NCBI GenBank assembly: GCA_029257435.1
Contig: JARIBI010000215.1
Coordinates: 1-47,731 of the forward strand
Reading direction: 5' to 3'
DNA length: 47,731 nt
Source: Sporosarcina sp.
Lineage (GTDB): Bacteria; Bacillota; Bacilli; Bacillales_A; Planococcaceae
Under the pieces are notes generated by a model, which was not told where the DNA came from, searched no databases, and saw nothing but the letters and a program-made list of their open reading frames with translations. Both the position numbers and the translations under genes were made by a program. Shown here in pieces: positions 40,631 through 47,731 of this stretch (position 1 is its first letter; every line of letters starts with the position of its first letter).

Positions 40631-41714
40631 AATAGATTTCATCATCAAATTTAGTATTGGCTTCGTTGTCATATCTGCGCTGGTAAGTGACGACAAGACT
40701 ATCCAAGTGCTCCAGCTGTTCTTCATAGTTAAGAATAGAAGAAAGAATGTGGAGCAAATAGTAAGTGGAGAACTCTTCATCCTCTTCTTTTGAAAGAACA
40801 ATCTCTTTCACGAAGATTTCCATAACCTCATGCCGCTGGATATGCTCATCATGAAGCCCTGTGCTTAACTGATCTGCTTTTAACTTACCGACAAACTTCA
40901 AATGCAATTGTTCATGATATGTGAGGATCGCATCCAGTCGTTCTTGAATCATCATCTTAAAGTGATCAGGCAATACGGCCAGCTCACTTTCATACAAATG
41001 AAGTTTCTTCAGCACTTGAAGACTTGCGTTCGACGCAACAATCATTTGCCGGTAAATGACGAGCTTTCGTGCTTTTGCATATTGGTTCTTTTTTAAATAG
41101 TAGCGTTCTTCCTTATACAGCAAATAGAGCTGATCAATATTTGTCAGTTGTTCCTTAGAGTACACAATTACATTTTTCGTTGCAATAAAGTCGGATGCTT
41201 GCCGGCCAGTGAGACGGATCCAACGAATGATTTCGTCTTGCACTTGGTGAATGGATTGAAAAAGCTTAACTTCGTACTTGGGCGGTATGAATAGCAGATT
41301 AACTAAAAATGCTGCCAAGACTCCGATTGTAATCGTTAATACACGAAGGGATGCAAGTAAAAGAAAGTCATCACCCTGGATTTCCATAACCGCAACCGTC
41401 GTGACCAGTGCAAGACCAATCGATTTCTCCAGACCGAGTTTTAACATGACTAAAATAACAATTACGGCTGCCAATCCGATGATGACTAACTGATGGCCGA
41501 AAATAAGAATAAAGACTACGCCTATTGTAGCGCCGATTAAGTTACCTTGAATTCGTTCAATAACTTGCAAATATGACCTGTAAATGGTGGGCTGAATTGC
41601 GAATATCGCAGCAATCCCCGCAAACACAGGAGTGGGCAAATCGAGCGATTGCGCAACGAACAAAGCGAAGACAATCGCAATACCCGTTTTCAAACTTCGG
41701 GCACCAAGCTTCAT
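40629..41714 (-). CDS. ygaE: YgaE, aromatic acid exporter/FUSC-type membrane protein
   Basis: Encodes 361 aa. ArAE_1-type N-terminal half with about five or six TM helices: MKLGARSLKTGIAIVFALFVAQSLDLPTPVFAGIAAI near the start with the IQPTIYRSYLQVIERIQGN motif, GATIGVVFILIFG, and a TM ending FLVNLLFIPPKYEVK. The C-terminal cytoplasmic half is helical (ArAE_1_C), with KLHLYESELAVLPDHFKMM. Related proteins export aromatic acids; substrate unknown here. The place relative to gsaB is as in B. subtilis. Confidence 0.85.
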   Translation of the reverse strand: MKLGARSLKTGIAIVFALFVAQSLDLPTPVFAGIAAIFAIQPTIYRSYLQVIERIQGNLIGATIGVVFILIFGHQLVIIGLAAVIVILVMLKLGLEKSIGLALVTTVAVMEIQGDDFLLLASLRVLTITIGVLAAFLVNLLFIPPKYEVKLFQSIHQVQDEIIRWIRLTGRQASDFIATKNVIVYSKEQLTNIDQLYLLYKEERYYLKKNQYAKARKLVIYRQMIVASNASLQVLKKLHLYESELAVLPDHFKMMIQERLDAILTYHEQLHLKFVGKLKADQLSTGLHDEHIQRHEVMEIFVKEIVLSKEEDEEFSTYYLLHILSSILNYEEQLEHLDSLVVTYQRRYDNEANTKFDDEIY

Positions 41715-41789
41715 GAATGTATTCCTCTCTTTAACGGTCTCTTTTGCGCTACTTTACAATAAATTCCGGCGCTGGTCAACTGGCCATTA

Positions 41790-43079
41790 TTAAAGTAATT
41801 CTGCAAATGCGAGGTCTACAGCGACCAAAGTATCCTGGATGTCTTTCTCTGTATGTGCAGAGGTGATAAACCAAGCTTCGTATTTAGAAGGAGCCAAGTT
41901 GACACCATTCTTTAGCAGCAGTTTAAAGAACTTACCGAATCGTTCGCCGTCTGTCGCTTCTGCCTGATCGTAGTTTACAATTGTTTCTTCTGTAAAGAAG
42001 ACCGTTAAGGCGCCGCATTTTCGATTGATGGTAATCGGAACGTGGTGTTTCTTTGCAGATTGGAGAATTCCTTCTTCAAGCATAGCGCCAAGACGATCGA
42101 GTTCTGCGTAAAGTCCTGGAGTTTGAAGTACTTCCAGACAAGCGATTCCTGACAGCATAGATGCTGGATTGCCTGCCATTGTTCCTGCCTGATAAGCAGG
42201 TCCGAGCGGGGCAACTGTATCCATAATTTCAGATTTACCGCCATATGCACCGATTGGCAAACCGCCGCCGATAATCTTTCCAAGTGCCATTAAATCCGGC
42301 TCTAGTCCAAGAAGCTCAGCCGCTGAACCATAATGGAAACGGAATGCAGTAATGACTTCATCGTATACGATTAATGCACCTTTTTCTTTGGCAATCTCGT
42401 GTACAAGCGGTAGGAAGCCTTCTTGAGGTTCCACGATTCCGAAGTTCCCGACGATTGGTTCCACTAAGATACAAGCAATCTGATCTCCCCATTTGTCCAT
42501 AGCAGCTTTAAATGCTTCAGGGTTGTTAAATGGAATCGTAATGACTTCTTCTGCAATCGTCTTAGGGACGCCCGCTGAGTCTGGAGTTCCAAGTGTTGCA
42601 GGTCCTGAACCAGCAGCAACTAACACGAGGTCAGAGTGGCCGTGGTAACAGCCAGCAAATTTCATGATTTTAGTACGTCCTGTAAAGGCTCTTGAAACAC
42701 GAATTGTCGTCATGACAGCTTCAGTTCCTGAATTGACAAAACGGACCTTATCTAAACCAGGAATCGCCTCTTTAATCATTTTTGCGAACTTCACTTCATG
42801 TTTAGTAGGTGTTCCATAGAGCAGGCCATTCTCAGCGGCTTTTGTGACAGCTGCTGTTATGTGAGGATGGGCATGCCCCGTAATGATTGGACCATATGCA
42901 CCTAAGTAGTCAATAAACTTATTTCCATCAACGTCCCAGAAATAAGGGCCTTCTGCGCGTTCCATAACAGTTGGTGCTCCTCCGCCTACAGCTTTGTAGC
43001 CTCGGGATGGGCTGTTAACCCCGCCTACAATATGTTCGCACGCTTCTGCATAGATTGCTTCTGAGTTAGTTCTTTTCAT
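41790..43079 (-). CDS. gsaB: glutamate-1-semialdehyde 2,1-aminomutase (GsaB/HemL)
   Basis: Encodes 429 aa from ATG 43079 (GGAGG, 7-base spacing). PLP enzyme making 5-aminolevulinate in haem synthesis. Visible: [22 protein letters not shown] near the start, [14 protein letters not shown] 114-127, YHGHSD 145-150, [11 protein letters not shown] 237-247, and the PLP-binding Lys268 in [13 protein letters not shown]. subtilis has two such enzymes, HemL (in the hem operon) and GsaB; this stand-alone gene next to bcp and perR is in the GsaB position. No hem genes nearby. Confidence 0.93.
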   Translation of the reverse strand: MKRTNSEAIYAEACEHIVGGVNSPSRGYKAVGGGAPTVMERAEGPYFWDVDGNKFIDYLGAYGPIITGHAHPHITAAVTKAAENGLLYGTPTKHEVKFAKMIKEAIPGLDKVRFVNSGTEAVMTTIRVSRAFTGRTKIMKFAGCYHGHSDLVLVAAGSGPATLGTPDSAGVPKTIAEEVITIPFNNPEAFKAAMDKWGDQIACILVEPIVGNFGIVEPQEGFLPLVHEIAKEKGALIVYDEVITAFRFHYGSAAELLGLEPDLMALGKIIGGGLPIGAYGGKSEIMDTVAPLGPAYQAGTMAGNPASMLSGIACLEVLQTPGLYAELDRLGAMLEEGILQSAKKHHVPITINRKCGALTVFFTEETIVNYDQAEATDGERFGKFFKLLLKNGVNLAPSKYEAWFITSAHTEKDIQDTLVAVDLAFAELL

Positions 43080-43206
43080 TGTTATTCCTCCGTTCAAATC
43101 ACTTCTTTTCTATTTTACCTAATAATGAGCGAAACACCAAAGGAATTGAAAAAGACGGAGTAGTCCGATACTATAATAGGAAAGAATCTGATAGGGGGAA
43201 TGAGAA

Positions 43207-43701
43207 ATGTCGACGCTTGAAGGGTTGCATGCACCTGATTTTACCTTACAAAATGAAAACGGAAATTCAATAACACTTTCTGAATATGCTGGGAAGAAAT
43301 ATGTAATTCTTTACTTCTATCCTAAGGATGCAACGCCAGGATGTACGTTAGAAGCACAAACATTTAAAGAGAATCATACAGAATTTAACGCACTCGATGC
43401 AGTGATTCTAGGTGTGAGTCCTGACGGAGAAGCTTCCCATCTCAAATTCAGTGACAAACACGGACTTCCATTTTCTCTTCTTGCAGATACAGAACATACA
43501 GTATCTGAGCTGTATGGTGTATGGAAACTGAAAAAGACATTTGGAAAAGAGTACATGGGCATTGAGCGTTCCACATTTCTCATTGATCCGACAGGCACTG
43601 TTATTAAAGAGTGGCGCAAGGTTAAAGTGGATGGTCATATAGATACTGTTTATCAAACATTATTGCAGCTATCTAATGAAGTAAATAGTGATTCGCAATG
43701 A
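43207..43701 (+). CDS. bcp: Bcp/PrxQ-type thioredoxin-dependent peroxiredoxin
   Basis: Encodes 164 aa (AGGGGGA upstream). Reduces peroxides. Peroxidatic Cys46 in ATPGCTLEAQTF; Pro/Thr and Glu of the site are kept, and Arg in GIERSTFLIDP completes it. The resolving Cys expected five residues later is Gln51, and Cys46 is the only Cys in the protein, so it must work as a 1-Cys enzyme with an external thiol. Matches B. subtilis YgaF in place. Its stop overlaps the next start by 4 bases. Confidence 0.92.
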   Translation: MSTLEGLHAPDFTLQNENGNSITLSEYAGKKYVILYFYPKDATPGCTLEAQTFKENHTEFNALDAVILGVSPDGEASHLKFSDKHGLPFSLLADTEHTVSELYGVWKLKKTFGKEYMGIERSTFLIDPTGTVIKEWRKVKVDGHIDTVYQTLLQLSNEVNSDSQ

Positions 43702-44642
43702 CGAATGCATTAGTAACATTTCCTATTAAAGAACAATTTCGACAAAGCTTGAGCGAACAGTTCCCGCAAATTCACTTCGATTTTGCAGATACCCTCGAAG
43801 GTTCTGGCGGCAAGGAAGTTACAATTCTTGTAACATACGGCAGTGACTTGACTGAAAAGATTTTGGATCAGCTCACGGATTTGAAATGGGTCATGGTGGC
43901 ATCAGCAGGAGTGGATAAAATGCCGCTTGAAAAACTGGGGAAGCGTGGAATTCTTGTAACGAATGTAAGCGGGATTCACAAGACCCCTCTGGCTGAGTCG
44001 GTGCTTGCGCATATTCTGTCTCTCAATCGAGCACTTCCAATAATTCAGGAACAGCAGAAACAAAAGGTTTGGGAAAAAATGAAGTCCAGTGAACTGCGGG
44101 GATCTAAAGCGCTTATTCTCGGTCCAGGTGCAATAGGCGGGGAAACTGGTCGGCTGCTTCAGGCATTCGGGGTATATACAATTGGATGCAGCCGATCTGG
44201 CAATGTGCATGATGGAATGGACGAGGATATTTCGTTCGCTCATATTCATGAATACTTGCCCGAAGCGGATTATATCATTTCTGTTTTGCCTAGTACACAG
44301 GAGACAAGATGGATTTTACATCGATCGCATTTCCAGCACATGAAAAAGAGCGCGGTATTTATGAACTTTGGCCGGGGGGACTTGGTAAAAGAACAAGTTA
44401 TAGTTGAAGCACTTCAACAAGGCGAAATCGCTCATGCAGTGCTTGATGTATTTGAACAGGAACCGCTGCCATTAGAAAGTCCTTTATGGGAGATGGAAAA
44501 CTGCACAGTGTCACCGCATGTTTCAGCGCTATCAGCAAAGTATGTGGAGCGTGCCCTAGAAATCTTTAATGAGAATCTTCAGATTTGGCTATCGGATAAT
44601 AAAGAATTTAAAAATGTAATTGAGACAGAAAGAGGCTATTGA
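43698..44642 (+). CDS. D-2-hydroxyacid dehydrogenase-family protein
   Basis: Encodes 314 aa. NAD-binding domain: LILGPGAIGGETGRLLQAFG near residue 136 (GxGxxG), then catalytic residues in MNFGRGDLVKE (Arg), LDVFEQEPLPLESPLW (Glu) and VSPHVSAL (His). The N-terminus (LVTFPIKEQFRQSL) is less typical and it lacks an ACT/regulatory domain, so not SerA. The start ATG overlaps the bcp TGA and has no clear ribosome binding site: translational coupling is likely. Substrate (2-keto acid) unknown. Between bcp and perR in this genome. Confidence 0.85.
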   Translation: MTNALVTFPIKEQFRQSLSEQFPQIHFDFADTLEGSGGKEVTILVTYGSDLTEKILDQLTDLKWVMVASAGVDKMPLEKLGKRGILVTNVSGIHKTPLAESVLAHILSLNRALPIIQEQQKQKVWEKMKSSELRGSKALILGPGAIGGETGRLLQAFGVYTIGCSRSGNVHDGMDEDISFAHIHEYLPEADYIISVLPSTQETRWILHRSHFQHMKKSAVFMNFGRGDLVKEQVIVEALQQGEIAHAVLDVFEQEPLPLESPLWEMENCTVSPHVSALSAKYVERALEIFNENLQIWLSDNKEFKNVIETERGY

Positions 44643-44706
44643 CCGCCTTCACACTTACTTGGCAACCCAGAATGGTTGACACCAGACAACGAATTCAGTA
44701 AACTAA

Positions 44707-44721
44707 TTATAATGATTATAA
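44707..44721. promoter_or_regulatory. perfect PerR box in the perR promoter
   Basis: TTATAATGATTATAA is a 15/15 match to the PerR consensus TTATAATNATTATAA. TATAAT within it (44708-44713) doubles as the -10 hexamer, 42 bases before the perR start, so PerR bound with metal would block its own transcription. Confidence 0.9.
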
Positions 44722-44754
44722 AGAAGTAATCCTTATGGAATAGAGGTGTTCGTT

Positions 44755-45198
44755 ATGTCTGGTGCAATGCTTAAAGACGCGCTAGTCACATTGAAGGAAA
44801 GTGGTGTTCGGATCACTCCGCAGCGACATGCCATTTTAGAATTCCTCATTTCTTCTGAATCCCATCCAACGGCGGATGAAATTTACAAAGCACTCGAAAA
44901 GGATTTTCCAAATATGAGTGTAGCGACAGTCTACAATAATTTGCGTGTGTTCAGAAATTCCGGACTTGTTAAGGAATTGACGTACGGGGACGCATCCAGC
45001 AGATTTGATTTTGTCACACATGACCACTACCACATTATTTGTGATCAATGTGGAAGTATTGTCGATTTTCATCATCCGGGGCTTGAAGAGGTGGAACGTT
45101 TGGCTTCCCATGTGACCGGCTTTAAAGTGAATTCTCACCGTTTAGAAGTATATGGAGTTTGTCCATCATGTGAGGAAAAAGTTTCTAAAGCTAACTAA
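44755..45198 (+). CDS. perR: PerR, metal-dependent peroxide-sensing repressor (Fur family)
   Basis: Encodes 147 aa from ATG 44755 (AGAGGTG upstream). Winged-helix N-terminus ([24 protein letters not shown]), dimer/metal domain after residue 84. All sensing ligands have the numbering of B. subtilis PerR: His37, Asp85, His91, His93, Asp104; the structural zinc site is Cys96, Cys99, Cys136, Cys139. Metal-catalysed oxidation of His37/His91 by peroxide relieves repression. Represses catalase, alkyl hydroperoxidase, haem genes and itself in B. subtilis. A perfect box lies at its promoter. Confidence 0.96.
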   Translation: MSGAMLKDALVTLKESGVRITPQRHAILEFLISSESHPTADEIYKALEKDFPNMSVATVYNNLRVFRNSGLVKELTYGDASSRFDFVTHDHYHIICDQCGSIVDFHHPGLEEVERLASHVTGFKVNSHRLEVYGVCPSCEEKVSKAN

Positions 45199-45245
45199 AA
45201 ACACGTACTTCTCTTATGATATAGAAGAGAAGTACGTGTTTTTTG
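45197..45245. terminator. bidirectional terminator of perR and ygzB
   Basis: AAAACACGTACTTCTCTT pairs with AAGAGAAGTACGTGTTTT around a 9-base loop, with A- and T-runs on both sides. Confidence 0.92.
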
Positions 45246-45247
45246 CA

Positions 45248-45604
45248 TTAGCTTTTTCGTTTACTCGGTTTATTATAAATTTCATCAAAGTCTTTTCCTT
45301 CAAGTGCAGGATCCATTGTCAGCGGCTCTCTGCAGTGGCCGCACATGTCTACACGTCCAAGCATCTTTGTTTCCTTGCCGCAATTCGGGCAAACTATCTG
45401 AACGGCTCGTGTTGAAAGGGTGCCAATCCAAGCATAAACGACGACGCTTGCTAGAATAGCTAATACACCAAGAACCATAAATAGCAACATGATGATTTCG
45501 TATTTTCTGAAGAACAGCCCGATATACATAACAATCACTCCGATAAAGATGAGTGAAAGAGCAAATGACCGAATGCGATTGATTTTATTTTTATAAGGTT
45601 TCAT
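45248..45604 (-). CDS. ygzB: YgzB, UPF0295 membrane protein
   Basis: Encodes 118 aa (AAGGAGG upstream). Two TM helices ([46 protein letters not shown]), then a zinc-ribbon tail with [10 protein letters not shown] and MCGHCREPL. The CxxC-CxxC pair is typical of the family. Function unknown. Conserved neighbour of perR in Bacillales. Confidence 0.92.
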   Translation of the reverse strand: MKPYKNKINRIRSFALSLIFIGVIVMYIGLFFRKYEIIMLLFMVLGVLAILASVVVYAWIGTLSTRAVQIVCPNCGKETKMLGRVDMCGHCREPLTMDPALEGKDFDEIYNKPSKRKS

Positions 45605-45674
45605 TGCTTTACCTCCTTGTGATTCGCTCCCTTAATATAGCACATATTTAAGTAGAGCAACATAGGAGTCTCTT

Positions 45675-45712
45675 GAAGGAGGATTTGCGGAACCTCTGGC
45701 GAATTTATATAT
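45675..45712 (+). other. unexplained ygxA leader segment resembling the 25-kb orphan transcript
   Basis: GAAGGAGG at 45675-45682 lies about 50 bases before the ygxA start, with no start codon at useful distance. It is followed by CTCTGGCGAATTTATA. The orphan transcript at 25049-25105 holds the same succession: GAAGGAGG, then GTCTGG, then GGCGAATT. The real ygxA binding site is a separate AGGGAGG downstream. Confidence 0.3.
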
Positions 45713-45731
45713 CATCTAGGGAGGAATTACA

Positions 45732-46598
45732 ATGGAACAAACACTCAGACCAATCTATCAAGAACGGGCAAGTTTTCCGGACACACTCGGTGTGCTGCTC
45801 GTAAGCAAACGGTGGGAAGGAGATCCCCTGACTGATACTTTTGATGAAATCCTGCTGATTATATCCTCATCAAATATGATTCCCATTCAAACAAAGCACT
45901 ATACAGACGGTGAAGAGAAGGCAGCGCTGCACATCATCGGTGAGAACCAGCTGAAGAAATGGCTGCTTCTTGGAACGAAACGGAAAGTTGTAGATTGGCT
46001 CTTCTACGGAAAAGTCTTCTTCGACCGCAACGAATATATAGAAGACTTGAAAACTGAACTGCAAGAATACCCTTTCTTCGGAAGAGATTTAAAGATGGGA
46101 ATCGAACTTGCGAAACTGGTTCGCCGTTATATGGAAGGAAAGACGTTTTTTGAACAACATCATTATATGGACGCTTACCATCATGCTGTACAATCCCTTC
46201 ATCATTTAGCGAGATTGTCAGTGATTGAAAAAGGAATTCTTCCTGAAGTAACTGTATGGTCTCAAGTAAAGAAAATCGATCCTTCTATATATAAACTTTA
46301 CGAAGAACTGATTATGAGTGATGAGCCTATTGAGAAACGGCTGGAGCTTATGTTTTTAGCGAGTGAGTTCTTTATTCATAATCGTACCGAATATGGTGCG
46401 CGACATATTCTGGAGGTCATGTCCCAAAAAGAGACGTGGACGATACAAGAACTTCATGAACATGATGAATTGAGTATGTACTCAGTTGATCTTGAAATGC
46501 TCATAGAATTCTTAATAGAGAAAAACATTATTCAAGTTAAGTCTGTCGACTCTAAAAATGAGTTTCTCTATCATAGAATGTATAGTGTACTCGACTGA
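45732..46598 (+). CDS. ygxA: YgxA, nucleotidyltransferase-like protein
   Basis: Encodes 288 aa (GGGAGG, 8-base spacing). Matches YgxA of B. subtilis in length and position before rrn. The first half looks like a nucleotidyltransferase fold (GVLLVSKRWEGDPLTDTFDEILLIISS), but it lacks a clear GS-DxD catalytic motif, so it may be inactive. The helical middle and C-terminal winged-helix-like part (WTIQELHEHDELSMYSVDLEMLIEFLIEKNII) may bind nucleic acid or protein. Function unknown. Confidence 0.9.
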   Translation: MEQTLRPIYQERASFPDTLGVLLVSKRWEGDPLTDTFDEILLIISSSNMIPIQTKHYTDGEEKAALHIIGENQLKKWLLLGTKRKVVDWLFYGKVFFDRNEYIEDLKTELQEYPFFGRDLKMGIELAKLVRRYMEGKTFFEQHHYMDAYHHAVQSLHHLARLSVIEKGILPEVTVWSQVKKIDPSIYKLYEELIMSDEPIEKRLELMFLASEFFIHNRTEYGARHILEVMSQKETWTIQELHEHDELSMYSVDLEMLIEFLIEKNIIQVKSVDSKNEFLYHRMYSVLD

Positions 46599-46626
46599 CA
46601 GCCGTACTCAACGGCTGTTTTTCTAT
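46599..46626 (+). terminator. terminator of ygxA
   Basis: ACAGCCGT pairs with ACGGCTGT around ACTCA, followed by TTTTTCTATT. Confidence 0.85.
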
Positions 46627-46649
46627 TACCCAGCGCCGTTGCTATGCGA

Positions 46650-46704
46650 TTTTAAAACTTTTTTAAAAAAAGTGTTGACGTACAATTGCATTCGATGTTA
46701 TTAT
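46650..46704 (+). promoter_or_regulatory. rRNA operon promoter P1 with UP element
   Basis: An A/T-rich UP element (46650-46672) precedes TTGACG (46675-46680), an 18-base spacer and TATTAT (46699-46704). Confidence 0.75.
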
Positions 46705-46760
46705 AAGTCTTGTCGCCGCGGAGGTAACTAACTAGCTTACAAAAACCGCTGAGATGAACG

Positions 46761-46811
46761 AAAAAAGTTTTTCAAAAATAACTTGACTGAGTTTCTCAGA
46801 CATGTTAAGAT
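46761..46811 (+). promoter_or_regulatory. rRNA operon promoter P2 with UP element
   Basis: A/T-rich DNA (46761-46780) precedes TTGACT (46783-46788), a 17-base spacer and TAAGAT (46806-46811). Tandem P1/P2 promoters are usual for Bacillus rrn operons. Confidence 0.75.
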
Positions 46812-47107
46812 AATCAAGTCGCTTCGAGAGAACGACAACATGAACCTTGAAAACTGAACAGCAAAATGTCAACGAATTATCGTTTGAGAAACCGGTTTTG
46901 CCGGTGAAGCAAACACAACAGATCTTAATCGATCTGATAGACATCTTAAATGATGCCAGTACGAATTGAGCAATCAATTTTTCACTGGTTGCTGAGATGT
47001 AGTGCAGTGCTAGGAAGCGAAGACGCGAATGAGGGAGCGTACTTAGGTACGTGACCAAATGAACAACTGAAGCTGACGGCGTAATGTGCTGCATATCAGC
47101 TGCCAGA
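46812..47107 (+). other. rRNA leader with boxA-like antitermination site
   Basis: The leader of about 295 bases holds CCTTGAAAACTGAAC (about 46845-46859), a boxA-type antitermination element typical of Firmicutes rrn leaders, and paired segments (such as CCGGTTTTGCCGG) that take part in 16S processing. No ORF with a ribosome binding site is present. Confidence 0.7.

Positions 47108-47731
<624 letters not shown>

Noticed and set aside
41278..41493. Plus-strand ORF antisense to ygaE
   Set aside because: No ribosome binding site and composition of an antisense shadow.
46732..47094. Minus-strand ORF in the rRNA leader
   Set aside because: Antisense to rrn promoter P2 and the leader; no ribosome binding site.

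Overview
The window is chromosomal DNA of a low-GC, endospore-forming member of Bacillales, most likely Planococcaceae and close to Sporosarcina. Support comes from the partial 16S rRNA gene at the right end, spore genes (a gamma-type SASP and the spore-cortex deacetylase PdaA), Na+-type MotPS stators, and long colinearity with the Bacillus subtilis yfk-yfh-yga-perR-rrn region. The genus call is inference from family knowledge; no database search was possible.

Layout. Positions 1-1260 look like the edge of an accessory segment: an unidentified truncated gene, two tandem YolD-family genes and a small unknown gene. It ends beside a minus-strand 45-codon ORF or structured transcript with its own terminator. 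Next come a second (paralogous) FtsH-type membrane protease with its own promoter, and a TPP-riboswitch-controlled pyrimidine/thiamine-precursor ABC transporter operon (thiY, an MTH1187-type binding protein, thiX, thiZ). These are followed by a YebC/YeeI regulator, an ATP-grasp ligase that may build the peptidoglycan cross-bridge, an FbpA-like mini-protein, an amidase, a YfmL helicase, a methionine aminopeptidase, small membrane proteins, a GNAT enzyme, a carbonic anhydrase and aminopeptidase AmpS.

Positions 17.5-25.6 kb carry motPS behind a sigma-D-like promoter, yfkK, an AlsT-type symporter, a YtxH-type stress gene plus a YihY-type membrane protein behind a sigma-B-like promoter, the P1B4-type metal efflux ATPase PfeT/ZosA with a PerR-like operator, a short orphan transcript and an OsmC protein. 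From 25.6 kb the order follows B. subtilis: yfkF, pdaA, yfhF, recX, yfhH, yfhP, mutY, sspE, ygaC, ygaD, ygaE, gsaB, bcp, perR, ygzB, ygxA, rrn. The main additions are a complete appDFABC-type oligopeptide ABC operon between ygaD and ygaE, and a D-2-hydroxyacid dehydrogenase between bcp and perR.

How it fits together. Iron/peroxide physiology is the strongest theme: PerR with a perfect PerR box on its own promoter, a PerR-like box at the iron-efflux pump, a Bcp peroxiredoxin, an OsmC protein and an FbpA-like peptide. Most genes are ordinary core genes. I found no CRISPR array, insertion sequence, tRNA or defence island, and no clearly new multi-gene system. The observations most worth following are the orphan transcript near 25 kb, the ATP-grasp ligase, the ORF/RNA near 1.3 kb with its possible attachment-site edge, and several regulatory signals read directly from the sequence.
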